NCBI RefSeq assembly: GCF_014268655.2
Contig: NZ_JABWQX020000001.1
Location: forward strand, 1,394,001 to 1,458,000
Direction of reading: 5' to 3'
Source of the DNA: Pseudomonas marvdashtae
GTDB lineage: Bacteria > Pseudomonadota > Gammaproteobacteria > Pseudomonadales > Pseudomonadaceae
DNA length: 64,000 bases
How positions within the stretch are numbered: the first letter of the stretch is position 1; each line of letters opens with the position of its first letter. A model generated the notes under the pieces. The model ran no database searches. It had not been told where the DNA came from and saw nothing but the letters and a program-made list of their open reading frames with translations. Of the stretch, positions 48,410-56,483 are shown piece by piece. A program made the translations under genes and the position numbers.

Positions 48410-49276
48410 ATGGGCTATCTACTTTTTGTGACATTGATCCAGGCGTTTTCCTTCAGCCTGATCGGCGAATACCTGGCCGGCCACGTCGACAGTTATTTCG
48501 CGGTGCTGGTGCGGGTCGTGCTGGCGGGGCTGGTGTTCATTCCGTTGACGCGCTGGCGCCAGGTGGAACCGTCGTTCATGCGCGGCATGCTGCTGATCGG
48601 CGCCTTGCAGTTCGGCGTGACTTACGTTTGCCTTTACCTGAGTTTCCGAGTGCTGACGGTCCCAGAGGTATTGTTGTTCACCATCCTCACGCCGCTGCAC
48701 GTGACCTTGATCGAAGATGCCCTCAACCGCCGCTTCAATCCCTGGGCGTTGATCGCGGCGCTGGTGGCCGTGGCCGGCGCGGCGGTGATTCGCTACGACC
48801 GGATCAACCCGGATTTCTTCATGGGGTTCTTGCTGCTGCAACTGGCCAACTTCACCTATGCGGCGGGGCAGGTGTTGTACAAGCACTTGGTAGCGCGGCA
48901 TCCGAGTGACCTGCCGCATTACCGACGTTTCGGCTATTTCTACCTGGGCGCGCTGATGGTTGCGTTGCCGGCGTTCCTGCTGTTCGGCAAGGCGGATTTC
49001 TGGCCTGAAGCGCCGTTGCAGTGGGGCGTACTGGTATTCCTCGGGCTGGTTTCCACCGCGCTCGGTTTGTACTGGTGGAACAAAGGCGCTTGCCTGGTCA
49101 ACGGCGGCACGCTGGCAGTGATGAACAACCTGCACGTGCCGGTGGGGCTGCTGGTGAACCTGTTGATCTGGAACCAGCACGAGGCGTTGGGGCGGTTGCT
49201 GCTGGGCGGGTCGGTGATACTGGCGGCAGTGTGGATCAGTCGGTTGGGGGTTCGCCGACCTAAGCCTTCGCCCTGA
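48410..49276 (+). CDS. EamA family (DMT) transporter
   Basis: A 288-residue transporter with about ten membrane segments and two EamA repeats: the first near SFSLIGEYLAGHVDSYFAVL, the second near LQLANFTYAAGQVLYKHLVA. The C-terminal NNLHVPVGLLVNLLIWNQHE is distinctive of the subfamily close to the carboxylate/amino-acid exporters. The ATG at 48410 has GAGGGCGG upstream. This is the third EamA protein of the window; the three are not obvious duplicates. Confidence 0.87.
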   Translation: MGYLLFVTLIQAFSFSLIGEYLAGHVDSYFAVLVRVVLAGLVFIPLTRWRQVEPSFMRGMLLIGALQFGVTYVCLYLSFRVLTVPEVLLFTILTPLHVTLIEDALNRRFNPWALIAALVAVAGAAVIRYDRINPDFFMGFLLLQLANFTYAAGQVLYKHLVARHPSDLPHYRRFGYFYLGALMVALPAFLLFGKADFWPEAPLQWGVLVFLGLVSTALGLYWWNKGACLVNGGTLAVMNNLHVPVGLLVNLLIWNQHEALGRLLLGGSVILAAVWISRLGVRRPKPSP

Positions 49277-49289
49277 ATATCGTGGTGGT

Positions 49290-50588
49290 TCAGACCACCT
49301 GCTTCTCCGTCTCCGGCAGGTGGCTCGCCCCCAGCACTGCCGGCAGCAGTCCCGAGCGCAGATCCGTGCCGCTTGGCTGCTGGTACAGGTTCAATCCAAA
49401 CTCCGGCATCACCGCCAGCAGGTAATCGAAAATATCCCCCTGGATGCGTTCGTAGTCGGCCCACACGGTGGTGCCAGTGAAGCAGTAGATTTCCAGCGGG
49501 ATGCCTTGGGCGGTGGTTTGCAGCTGCCGGACCATGCAGGTCATGTTCGGCTGGATCTCGGGGTGGCTTTTCAGATAGGCCAGGGCATAGGCACGAAAGG
49601 TGCCCAGGTTGGTCATCCGCCGGCGGTTGGCCGACATCGCCGCGACGTTGCCCTGGGCTTCGTTCCAGGCCTTGAGCTCGGCCTGCTTGCGGCCGATGTA
49701 GTCGGTCAGCAGGCGCACCTGGGTCAGGCGCTGTTCCTCCTCGTCGTGGAGGAAGCGCACGCCGCTGGCGTCGATGAACAGGCTGCGCTTGATCCGCCGC
49801 CCGCCGGATTGCTGCATGCCGCGCCAGTTCTTGAACGACTCGGACATCAGGCGCCAGGTCGGGATCGATACGATGGTCTTGTCGAAGTTCTGCACCTTGA
49901 CCGTGTGCAGGGTGATGTCCACCACGTCACCGTCGGCGCCGACCTGGGGCATCTCGATCCAGTCACCGACCCGCAGCATGTCGTTACTGGTCAACTGCAC
50001 GCTGGCGACGAACGACAACAGCGTGTCCTTGTAGACCAACAGGATCACGGCCGACATCGCACCCAGGCCCGACAGCAGCAACAGCGGCGAACGGTCGATC
50101 AGCGTGGCGACGATGATGATCGCGCCGAACACATACAGCACCATTTTCGTCAGTTGCACGTAGCCTTTGATCGAGCGAGTGCGGGCATGCTCGGTGCGGG
50201 CGTACACATCCAGCAGGGCGCTGAGCAGGGCACTGATGGCGAGCACCATGAACAGAATGGTGAAGGCCAGCGCCACATTACCCAGGAACACCGTGCTGGT
50301 CTTGCTGAGCCCCGGCACCAGGTGCAGGCCGAACTGGATGATCAGCGACGGCGTCGTCTGAGCCAGTCGATGAAAGACCTTGTTCTGGCGCAGGTCGTTG
50401 ACCCAGTGCAGGGCCGGTTGGCGGCCGAGTAGCTTGGCGCCGTGCAAGATCAGGTAGCGCGCCACGCGCCCGAGCACCAGCGCAATCGTCAGCAGCAGCG
50501 CCAGGGCGAGGCTGGAATGCAGGAGCGGATGCTGATCCAGGGCGCCCCAGAAATCTTGTAGGTTGAGCCAGAGCTGTTTGATATCCAT
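49290..50588 (-). CDS. Mechanosensitive ion channel (YbdG/MscM-type)
   Basis: A 432-residue MscS-family channel with five membrane segments in the N-terminal part (for example LLHSSLALALLLTIALVLGR) and an MscS core. The pore-lining helix and beta domain are seen in GLGAMSAVILLVYKDTLLSF, NDMLRVGDWIEMPQVGADGD and VVDITLHTVKVQNFDKTIVS. Size and layout fit the YbdG group, which releases solutes on osmotic downshock. It converges with the EamA gene. Confidence 0.9.
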   Translation of the reverse strand: MDIKQLWLNLQDFWGALDQHPLLHSSLALALLLTIALVLGRVARYLILHGAKLLGRQPALHWVNDLRQNKVFHRLAQTTPSLIIQFGLHLVPGLSKTSTVFLGNVALAFTILFMVLAISALLSALLDVYARTEHARTRSIKGYVQLTKMVLYVFGAIIIVATLIDRSPLLLLSGLGAMSAVILLVYKDTLLSFVASVQLTSNDMLRVGDWIEMPQVGADGDVVDITLHTVKVQNFDKTIVSIPTWRLMSESFKNWRGMQQSGGRRIKRSLFIDASGVRFLHDEEEQRLTQVRLLTDYIGRKQAELKAWNEAQGNVAAMSANRRRMTNLGTFRAYALAYLKSHPEIQPNMTCMVRQLQTTAQGIPLEIYCFTGTTVWADYERIQGDIFDYLLAVMPEFGLNLYQQPSGTDLRSGLLPAVLGASHLPETEKQVV

Positions 50589-50780
50589 GAACGAGACGGT
50601 TCTTCTATAGGCGCGATGGGGCGAATTAGAGCATTTAAGCCCGATAAAGTGACCGTTGATGACAAATCCGTTAATAAAAACACGCTGATTTGGCGCCGTT
50701 TGTATAAAGAAACTCGGCCTTCGCGCTCGAAACCGTTACCCTATGCAGCTGTTTTTTTGCATTTCTTCGAGGTAGCACCC

Positions 50781-52127
50781 GTGTTTTCCCAATTCGCCCT
50801 GCACGAACGCCTGCTCAAAGCCGTGGCCGAGCTTAAATTTGTCGAGCCAACGCCGGTGCAGGCAGCGGCTATTCCGCTCGCGCTCCAAGGGCGTGACCTG
50901 CGGGTGACGGCGCAAACCGGCAGCGGCAAGACCGCCGCGTTCGTGTTGCCGATCCTTAACCGCCTGATCGGTCCGGCCAAGGTTCGCGTCAGCATCAAGA
51001 CCCTGATCCTGCTGCCGACCCGTGAGCTGGCCCAGCAGACCTTGAAGGAAGTGGAGCGTTTCTCGCAGTTCACCTTCATCAAGTCCGGCCTGATCACCGG
51101 CGGCGAAGACTTCAAGGTCCAGGCCGCCATGCTGCGCAAGGTGCCGGACATCCTGATCGGCACGCCGGGGCGGATGATCGAGCAACTGAACGCCGGCAAC
51201 CTCGACCTCAAGGAAGTCGAAGTGCTGGTGCTGGATGAAGCCGACCGCATGCTGGACATGGGCTTTGCCGAAGACGTGCAGCGCCTGGTGGAAGAGTGCA
51301 CCAACCGCCAGCAGACCATGCTGTTCTCCGCCACCACGGGCGGTTCTGGCCTGCGCGAGATGATCGCCAAGGTCCTGAACAACCCTGAGCACTTGCAGCT
51401 CAACGCGGTCAGCCAGCTGAACGCCACCACGCGCCAGCAAATCATCACCGCCGACCACAACCAGCACAAAGAGCAGATCGTCAACTGGCTGCTGGCCAAC
51501 GAAACCTATGAAAAGGCCATCGTATTCACCAACACCCGGGCCATGGCAGACCGTATCTACGGCCGTCTCGTTGCCCAGGAATACAAAGCCTTCGTGCTGC
51601 ACGGCGAGAAAGACCAGAAGGACCGCAAGCTGGCCATCGACCGCCTCAAGCAGGGCGGCGTGAAAATCCTCGTCGCCACCGACGTCGCGGCCCGTGGCCT
51701 GGACGTGGATGGGCTAGACATGGTCATCAACTTCGACATGCCCCGCAGCGGCGACGAATACGTGCACCGTATCGGCCGCACCGGTCGCGCCGGCAACGAC
51801 GGCCTGGCGATCTCGCTGATCTGCCATGGCGACTGGAACCTGATGTCGAGCGTCGAGCGCTACCTCAAGCAGAGCTTCGAGCGTCGCACCATCAAGGAAG
51901 TCAAAGGCACCTACGGCGGACCGAAAAAGGTCAAGGCCTCGGGCAAGGCCGTTGGCGTGAAGAAGAAAAAAGTCGACGCCAAGGGCGACAAGAAAAAAAC
52001 CGGCGCCAAGGCCCCGACCAAGCGCAAGATCGCCAACCGCCCGAAGACCGACGCCTTGTCGCTGGTCAGCAAGGACGGCATGGCCCCGCTCAAGCGCCGC
52101 AAGCCAGAGACGCCGGCGGCTGAGTAA
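50781..52127 (+). CDS. DEAD-box RNA helicase (SrmB-like)
   Basis: A 448-residue DEAD-box helicase. The Q motif is FVEPTPVQAAAIP; motif I is AQTGSGKTAAF; Ia is PTRELAQQ; II is VLVLDEADRMLDMGF; III is FSATTGG; VI is YVHRIGRTGRAGN. A Lys-rich tail follows (KVKASGKAVGVKKKKVDAKG). The domain order and FSQFALHERLLKAVAELKF start recall SrmB, a 50S assembly factor. The start is the GTG at 50781, with GAGG 8 bases upstream. It is divergent from the channel gene. Confidence 0.92.
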   Translation: MFSQFALHERLLKAVAELKFVEPTPVQAAAIPLALQGRDLRVTAQTGSGKTAAFVLPILNRLIGPAKVRVSIKTLILLPTRELAQQTLKEVERFSQFTFIKSGLITGGEDFKVQAAMLRKVPDILIGTPGRMIEQLNAGNLDLKEVEVLVLDEADRMLDMGFAEDVQRLVEECTNRQQTMLFSATTGGSGLREMIAKVLNNPEHLQLNAVSQLNATTRQQIITADHNQHKEQIVNWLLANETYEKAIVFTNTRAMADRIYGRLVAQEYKAFVLHGEKDQKDRKLAIDRLKQGGVKILVATDVAARGLDVDGLDMVINFDMPRSGDEYVHRIGRTGRAGNDGLAISLICHGDWNLMSSVERYLKQSFERRTIKEVKGTYGGPKKVKASGKAVGVKKKKVDAKGDKKKTGAKAPTKRKIANRPKTDALSLVSKDGMAPLKRRKPETPAAE

Positions 52128-52150
52128 AATCGGCGTTAGCGCTTGATGAA

Positions 52151-52179
52151 AAAAACCGGACCTTGGGTCCGGTTTTTTT
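52151..52179 (+). terminator. Intrinsic terminator after the DEAD-box gene
   Basis: AAAAACCGGAC-CTTGG-GTCCGGTTTTT with further T, a strong rho-independent terminator 24 bases after the helicase stop. Confidence 0.95.
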
Positions 52180-52206
52180 ATGAGCAGTTGAATCTGACGC
52201 AAAACC

Positions 52207-52339
52207 CTGTGGCGAGGGAGCTTGCTCCCGCTGGGCTGCGCAGCAGCCCCAATAAAAGCACCCGTTTGCCCCTGGCACACCGAGTTACTGACTTCAGGGC
52301 TGCTTCGCACCCCAGCGGGAGCAAGCTCCCTCGCCACAG
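52207..52339. repeat. REPIN (two inverted REPs)
   Basis: CTGTGGCGAGGGAGCTTGCT and AGCAAGCTCCCTCGCCACAG are inverted copies at the two ends, about 133 bp apart in total. GGGCTGCGCAGCAGCCC forms a hairpin at the left inner side. Confidence 0.92.
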
Positions 52340-52364
52340 AAGCGGGGTGTGCTGAGCTCGGCGC

Positions 52365-52640
52365 TCACTCCGCCTTCTTCTGCGCCTCCTCCAGTTCCCG
52401 CAGTCGCTTATCAATCAACTCGCATTTGTCCGGCACCTCCTTGCTGGATGTCTCGATGTTCATGGCCTGCAGTTCGGCATTCATTTCCTTGGCTTTGGAC
52501 GGATCCTGCTCGGTGAGCTTGGCGACCTTATCCGCCAGTTGCTCGCGCTTGATGGTGGCTTCTTCGGGTGTGCAAGCGGCCCAGGCGGGCAGGGCGCAGG
52601 TGAGGGTGGCGGCGAGGGTGAGTGTGATCAGGGTTTTCAT
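52365..52640 (-). CDS. Small secreted protein, unknown function
   Basis: A 91-residue protein with a signal peptide (MKTLITLTLAATLTCALPAW-A) and a highly charged mature helix (AELQAMNIETSSKEVPDKCE, ERLRELEEAQKKAE-like end). Two cysteines (AACTPEE and PDKCEL) could form a disulfide. I do not recognise a named family. The gene stands alone. The 311 bases after its start side (52641-52951) hold only a transposase remnant on the other strand. Confidence 0.72.
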   Translation of the reverse strand: MKTLITLTLAATLTCALPAWAACTPEEATIKREQLADKVAKLTEQDPSKAKEMNAELQAMNIETSSKEVPDKCELIDKRLRELEEAQKKAE

Positions 52641-52779
52641 GGCTCGGGCCTCGTATTCCTTTGTTGGGCAGATAAACGGTTGAGGCTGATGGCGGGGAGA
52701 AAGTTCAGTGATTGCAAGGTGGGCTGCTGATTTAGGGAGTCCTACCGCGGCGCAGGATCTTTTTGTACCTACAGATCAG

Positions 52780-52962
52780 GTCCGTTTGATGCAAGATGCG
52801 CTGCAGCGCGATCAGTTGACCGGGACAGGGCGCTTCGTTGACGAGGTAGAGCGGATTGTTGGCATACGAGTAGAACAACGAGGGCAGCGGCGGCCAAGGG
52901 GCAGACAGCAAAATAAATCTGTCCTCGTTTCCTGCGCTGCTTCCGTTATGGCTACGACGTAG
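52780..52962 (+). pseudogene. 3-prime remnant of an IS200-like/RAYT transposase gene
   Basis: About 60 codons, RLMQDALQRDQLTGTGRFVD then EVERIVGIRVEQRGQRRPRG and RQQNKSVL, match my memory of the C-terminal end of the Y1-type REP-associated transposases (the GRFVDEIER...RGRPR tail and NKSVP ending). The upstream part that should hold the HUH and Tyr motifs is absent: the sequence before 52708 carries a secreted-protein gene on the other strand. This is a truncated fossil. Assignment by eye, no search run. Confidence 0.45.
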
Positions 52963-53251
52963 TGTGGGTGTGGGGCCGAGCCGTCATGTCGACGCCAAGT
53001 GCTTTCATGACCGCCAGGAGTGTTTTCAGAGTGGGATTACCATGCTCGCTGAACGAGCGGTATAGCTGTTCGCGCGACAGGCCAGTTTCCCTGGCCAATT
53101 CCGCCATCCCCTTGACTCGTGCGACTACCCCCATCGCTTTGGCGATATAGCTTGCATCGCCGGTTTCCAGGGCATCGCTCATAAACTCCGCGATGGCCTC
53201 GGGAGTGCTGAGGTATTCTGCGGGGTCGAATTCTGTAAAAGTCTCAGTCAT
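52952..53251 (-). CDS. Addiction-module antitoxin (HigA-like, HTH)
   Basis: A 99-residue protein of the putative addiction-module antidote family. A Cro/CI helix-turn-helix lies at about 45-90: MAELARETGLSREQLYRSFS then EHGNPTLKTLLAVMKALGVD. The N-terminal part FDPAEYLSTPEAIAEFMSDA is typical of antitoxins that follow RelE/ParE-type toxins. The ATG at 53251 overlaps the 3-prime end of the toxin remnant by 8 bases, the usual toxin-antitoxin coupling. It looks intact even though the toxin is broken. Confidence 0.85.
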   Translation of the reverse strand: MTETFTEFDPAEYLSTPEAIAEFMSDALETGDASYIAKAMGVVARVKGMAELARETGLSREQLYRSFSEHGNPTLKTLLAVMKALGVDMTARPHTHTTS

Positions 53252-53544
53252 TCTGTGCTCTCCACGCCTGCATTATCTGGTGGGCGGTTTCAATGTCGCG
53301 GCTCTGACTGCCCTTATCGCCGCCACAGAGTAGAATCACCAGCACGTCGCCCTGCTGGTGGAAGTACACCCTGTAGCCAGGCCCGTAATGAATTCGTAGC
53401 TCACTGATACCATGGCCGACTGGAGCGACATCGCCAGGTAACCCCTCTGTCAGTCGATTGATCCGTCAGGTGATACGAGCTCTGCCGGTGTCATCCGAGC
53501 TTTTTCAGCCAGGATCGGAATTTGCTGGATTCGATCTTCTTCAT
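53244..53544 (-). pseudogene. RelE/ParE-type toxin gene, frameshifted and with a nonsense codon
   Basis: Reading from the ATG at 53544 gives MKKIESSKFRSWLKKLG then TGA. Shifting frame recovers DDTGRARIT, an in-frame TGA where a codon such as CGA (Arg) is expected, then RINRLTEGLPGDVAPVGHGI, SELRIHYGPGYRVYFHQQGD, VLVILLCGGDKGSQSRDIET and AHQIMQAWRAQND with its stop overlapping the antitoxin start. Joined, the pieces give the length and motifs of the roughly 100-residue addiction-module killer family. One frameshift and one stop make it inactive. Confidence 0.8.
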
Positions 53545-53659
53545 AAAATGTAGTCTATAAAATACAGAAAAAGCAAGGCTGCATATTCAGGGTCAAGCGT
53601 GTGCCTGGTTATTCCATAATTCGAAAGTGAAACGGGCGGCCAAAGGTCGCCCATTTGCG

Positions 53660-53932
53660 TTACTCAGCAGCTTGCGCCCGCAACCGTCTCCCAATCACAT
53701 CCATCACATCACACCCGTCGCGCAACGCTATCGTCAGCAATTTGCAAAAATCAGAAAGCACCACCGTATCGGAGCTGATATCCGAGCGGAACGCGATGTT
53801 TTCCAGCAGCTGGGTCACGGTGCGGATTCGGTAGTCGGCGGTTTCGAACAGGACGTCGAGTGGGGCCTCGGTGTCGATGAGCAGGGTGGCGGGTGTGCAA
53901 TCGACGCCAGTGATGGGCATGTATCTGGTCAT
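53660..53932 (-). CDS. Hypothetical protein, small helical
   Basis: A 90-residue protein (MTRYMPITGVDCTPATLLID, LFETADYRIRTVTQLLENIA, then FCKLLTIALRDGCDVMDVIG). I do not recognise it with confidence; it recalls the small DUF3077/DUF6124-type proteins of Pseudomonas. Its codon use is more mixed than that of its neighbours, and it sits in the accessory-like 52-54 kb stretch. No clear ribosome site decides the start. Confidence 0.55.
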   Translation of the reverse strand: MTRYMPITGVDCTPATLLIDTEAPLDVLFETADYRIRTVTQLLENIAFRSDISSDTVVLSDFCKLLTIALRDGCDVMDVIGRRLRAQAAE

Positions 53933-54099
53933 AGCAAGAGCTTCGGAAGTTGATGAGCCTCTCTGTTGATTCGGGTCGCCAAACCCGGTCGTCTTTTGGG
54001 CGACGAGGGACTATAGGCTGGCCTGCTCCACTGCCATAAGACACCGCTTTCCGAGCTTCATGTAGGACGTTTGGCCTGGTATTTGGAGGCTTAAAGCAA

Positions 54100-54143
54100 G
54101 CGACTGCTGCGCAGTCGAGCGGGAGCAAGCTCCCTCACCACAG
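54100..54143. repeat. Half REPIN (one REP, diverged)
   Basis: GCGACTGCTGCGCAGTCG then CGGGAGCAAGCTCCCTCACC and ACAG correspond to the right half of the REPINs seen elsewhere (with CACC replacing GCC). The left half is missing, so this copy is degraded. Confidence 0.8.
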
Positions 54144-54173
54144 GGCTCGCGCTCGACTGGGCGGGTTGGCGTA

Positions 54174-54905
54174 TCAGCTGTGGCAGCAACTATGGGGCTT
54201 GGCCTCTTCGTATTTATCGTGATACCGCACCCAGTCCATGATTTCGTCTTCGTTGCGGCCCTTGGGCGTCAGGTCGAGGTAGTTATAAGTGCCGACCAGG
54301 ATGTCCAGGCCGCGGGCGTAGGTGGAGTAGGTGTGGAAGATGTCGCCGGTTTCGTTGCGATAGAAGACACTCAGGCCGGGGAGTTCGCCTTCGGTGGTGT
54401 CGGTTTTTTCGTAGTTGTAGGTGGCTTTTCCGGCGGCGGTGTCTTCGGTCTTGAAGCTGACGCCGAAGTCGTAGTTGAAGTCGCAGCCTTCTGACGAGAC
54501 CCAGTCGAAGGCCCAGCCCATGCGGCGTTTGAAGGGCTGGAATTCGGCCAGGGGCGCGCGGGAGACGGCGACAACGGCGACGTCGTGGTGGGCCAGGTGT
54601 TGGTTGGCGCCGTCGATGTGGTCGGACAGGAACGAGCAGCCTTGGCAGCCTTCGGTCCAGGCGGGGCCGAACATGAAGTGGTAGATGATCAGTTGGCTGC
54701 GACCGCCGAACAGGTCGGCCAGGCTCAGTTCGCCGTGCGGGCCTTGGAAGCGGTAGGACTTGTCGATTTTTACCCAGGGCAGGGCGCGACGTTCGGCGCT
54801 GAGTTTGTCTCGTTCGCGGGTGAAGGCTTTTTCGTGAGCCAGGTGTTGGGTGCGGGCGGCGAGCCATTCTTCCCGCGACACGACTGGATGGTGTTCGATG
54901 TTCAT
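54174..54905 (-). CDS. DUF899 family (thioredoxin-like) protein
   Basis: A 243-residue DUF899 protein. Conserved segments are PWVKIDKSYRFQGPHGELSL, LIIYHFMFGPAWTEGCQGCS with FLSDHIDGANQHL, and GLSVFYRNETGDIFHTYSTY. The fold is thioredoxin-like, but the CxxC sits as EGCQGCSF. Function is unknown; members are sometimes labelled thioredoxin-like or dithiol-disulfide isomerases. The C-terminal CCHS may bind a metal. The ATG at 54905 has GAGGAGC upstream, which decides it over a longer open frame. Confidence 0.87.
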   Translation of the reverse strand: MNIEHHPVVSREEWLAARTQHLAHEKAFTRERDKLSAERRALPWVKIDKSYRFQGPHGELSLADLFGGRSQLIIYHFMFGPAWTEGCQGCSFLSDHIDGANQHLAHHDVAVVAVSRAPLAEFQPFKRRMGWAFDWVSSEGCDFNYDFGVSFKTEDTAAGKATYNYEKTDTTEGELPGLSVFYRNETGDIFHTYSTYARGLDILVGTYNYLDLTPKGRNEDEIMDWVRYHDKYEEAKPHSCCHS

Positions 54906-55086
54906 GGGCTGCTCCTCAGAGATTCGTTTATCGACGGTTGCTCTGCCTAGTCGTTTGGTTGGCGTCGGATTCGACATGCCGTTGGTCGGCTCGGGGAGAG
55001 GACCGGTCGTGAACCCGGCTGAACGGCGCGGCGCCGCCTCGGTCACAAAACAAGTAGGCATCTCACTCTTTAGAGGATGGACCAGG

Positions 55087-55479
55087 ATGACGACTTATAA
55101 CTGGGACTTGATCGAACGGTTGCTTCACGAAGTGCAGAACGGCGCCGGCCACAGTTTTACCCCTCGGCCCTATGCGGAGCAGCACGCGGCGGCGAAAGCA
55201 GCTGAGGGCGAAGAAATCGAGAACCTCGATCATCTGAAAGCGGTCGCCGGGGAGTACGAGAAGTTACTGCTGGAGCGCGGCTATATTGAACCTCGTCCGG
55301 AGGAAGAAGGCGGCAATGGCGAGAATTTTGTGCTGACGCCGCGTGGCTCGCGGTTGTTGAGCCTGATCGACAGCAGCATTCCGGGTAACGATCATCCGCG
55401 TCAGGTGCTGGATGAACAGGAAGATGCGCTGGATGAGTTTACGTTCGATGATTTGGCTTCGAAGGCGCAGATTGCCTAG
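55087..55479 (+). CDS. DUF2513-like protein (winged-helix type)
   Basis: A 130-residue soluble protein. MTTYNWDLIERLLHEVQNGA, LDHLKAVAGEYEKLLLERGY and FVLTPRGSRLLSLIDSSIPG resemble the DUF2513 family, in which a winged-helix-like fold is predicted. Members are often phage-associated and of unknown function; no phage genes are near. I chose the ATG at 55087, which has GGATGGACCAGG upstream; the longer frame covers the neighbour gene on the other strand. Confidence 0.65.
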   Translation: MTTYNWDLIERLLHEVQNGAGHSFTPRPYAEQHAAAKAAEGEEIENLDHLKAVAGEYEKLLLERGYIEPRPEEEGGNGENFVLTPRGSRLLSLIDSSIPGNDHPRQVLDEQEDALDEFTFDDLASKAQIA

Positions 55480-55491
55480 ATCCAGTCCTAT

Positions 55492-55527
55492 ATCACCTGG
55501 GAGCGGGCTCGTCCGCTTCCAGGTGAT
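55492..55527. terminator. Hairpin between convergent genes
   Basis: ATCACCTGG...CCAGGTGAT (9 bp) encloses an AGCGG/CCGCT extension. It lies 13 bases after the DUF2513-like stop and 9 bases before the end of the convergent lipoprotein gene. The GAGCGGGCTCG loop region looks like another REP type. It lacks a long T-run. Confidence 0.55.
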
Positions 55528-55535
55528 GGCTTGTC

Positions 55536-56402
55536 CTACCGTTGCGCTGCCTTCAAGCATTTCAAATCACTGAAGTCCTTTTTCACTCCGTCGATTTTTT
55601 GCAACAACCGTTCACGCTGCGCCGGGGTGCTGTCGGCCATAAGGTCCACTAGCAAACTGCGGGCCTGGGCTTCGGTTTTGTTGTAGGCCTCGCGGTAGGC
55701 GGGGGTCCACAGGCTCTCACGGTTCACCAGCAATTGTTCGATGCGTTTTGGGAAGTCGGGGCTGTGGCGCTGGGCCACGGCTTGGCTGAATTGGTTCTGC
55801 CAGTGAGCGCGGTTGGCGATCCATTGCTGGTTCTGGTCGCCGAGGGCGGTGGACCAGGCCACTACTCGTTGGCGTTGGGCGATATTGAGCGGGCCGACCC
55901 AGTCATTCAGGCGTTTTTCCATGCGCTCGGCACGTTCCTTGATCTGCTGCTGCAGCGTCGGCTTGAGGTATTCCCGCTGGCGTTTGCGTTGATCCTTGAC
56001 GAACGCGGCGTCCATGTCGGCCACTTGGTCGTCGCTCAGGCCTTGCAGCAGTTCGATGGTCGACGGGGTGATTTCCCGGGCGGTTTCGGCGATGGCGGCC
56101 TTGGCCTCGCGGGTGCGTTGCTGCAGGGCTTCGTCGGTGACCTGATTGGTTTGTACCATGGTCTTCAGGCGATCAAGCCAGTCAAGGTAGCCGGGCAATT
56201 GCGTGGTGCAATGCCAGCTCAGGTGCTCCTTGAGGCGATCGTCGAACCAGTCTTTTTGCTCTCCGTTGATCTCCAAATAGTCGTTGAGCGTCCAGGGGAT
56301 GATCAGGTCGAGGTTGCGGTACGCCAGCCCGACGCGGCTGCAAGCGGTGAGCACGAAGAGCATGGCGATGAACATGGCGGTGCGAATTAACCAGCGCGAC
56401 AT
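55536..56402 (-). CDS. DUF6279 family lipoprotein
   Basis: A 288-residue lipoprotein: the signal sequence ends in the lipobox LTAC (MFIAMLFVLTACSRVGLAYR), giving an acylated Cys at about residue 21. The mature part is helical, with the signature NLDLIIPWTLNDYLEINGEQ, then KDWFDDRLKEHLSWHCTTQL. DUF6279 has no known role; it is predicted to be anchored to the outer or inner membrane. It stands alone on the minus strand. Confidence 0.85.
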   Translation of the reverse strand: MSRWLIRTAMFIAMLFVLTACSRVGLAYRNLDLIIPWTLNDYLEINGEQKDWFDDRLKEHLSWHCTTQLPGYLDWLDRLKTMVQTNQVTDEALQQRTREAKAAIAETAREITPSTIELLQGLSDDQVADMDAAFVKDQRKRQREYLKPTLQQQIKERAERMEKRLNDWVGPLNIAQRQRVVAWSTALGDQNQQWIANRAHWQNQFSQAVAQRHSPDFPKRIEQLLVNRESLWTPAYREAYNKTEAQARSLLVDLMADSTPAQRERLLQKIDGVKKDFSDLKCLKAAQR

Positions 56403-56483
56403 GAGCGAGTCCTTGCGAAAGCGTAGGTGCTTTGTTGGAGCATGGCAGGGGCGCGGCAGTTCAGCCTATTGAATACGTAACGC

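Noticed and set aside
53290..53470. Separate intact gene in the toxin region
   Set aside because: The frames between the two breaks are short and match parts of one RelE/ParE-type protein, so a single broken gene explains them better.
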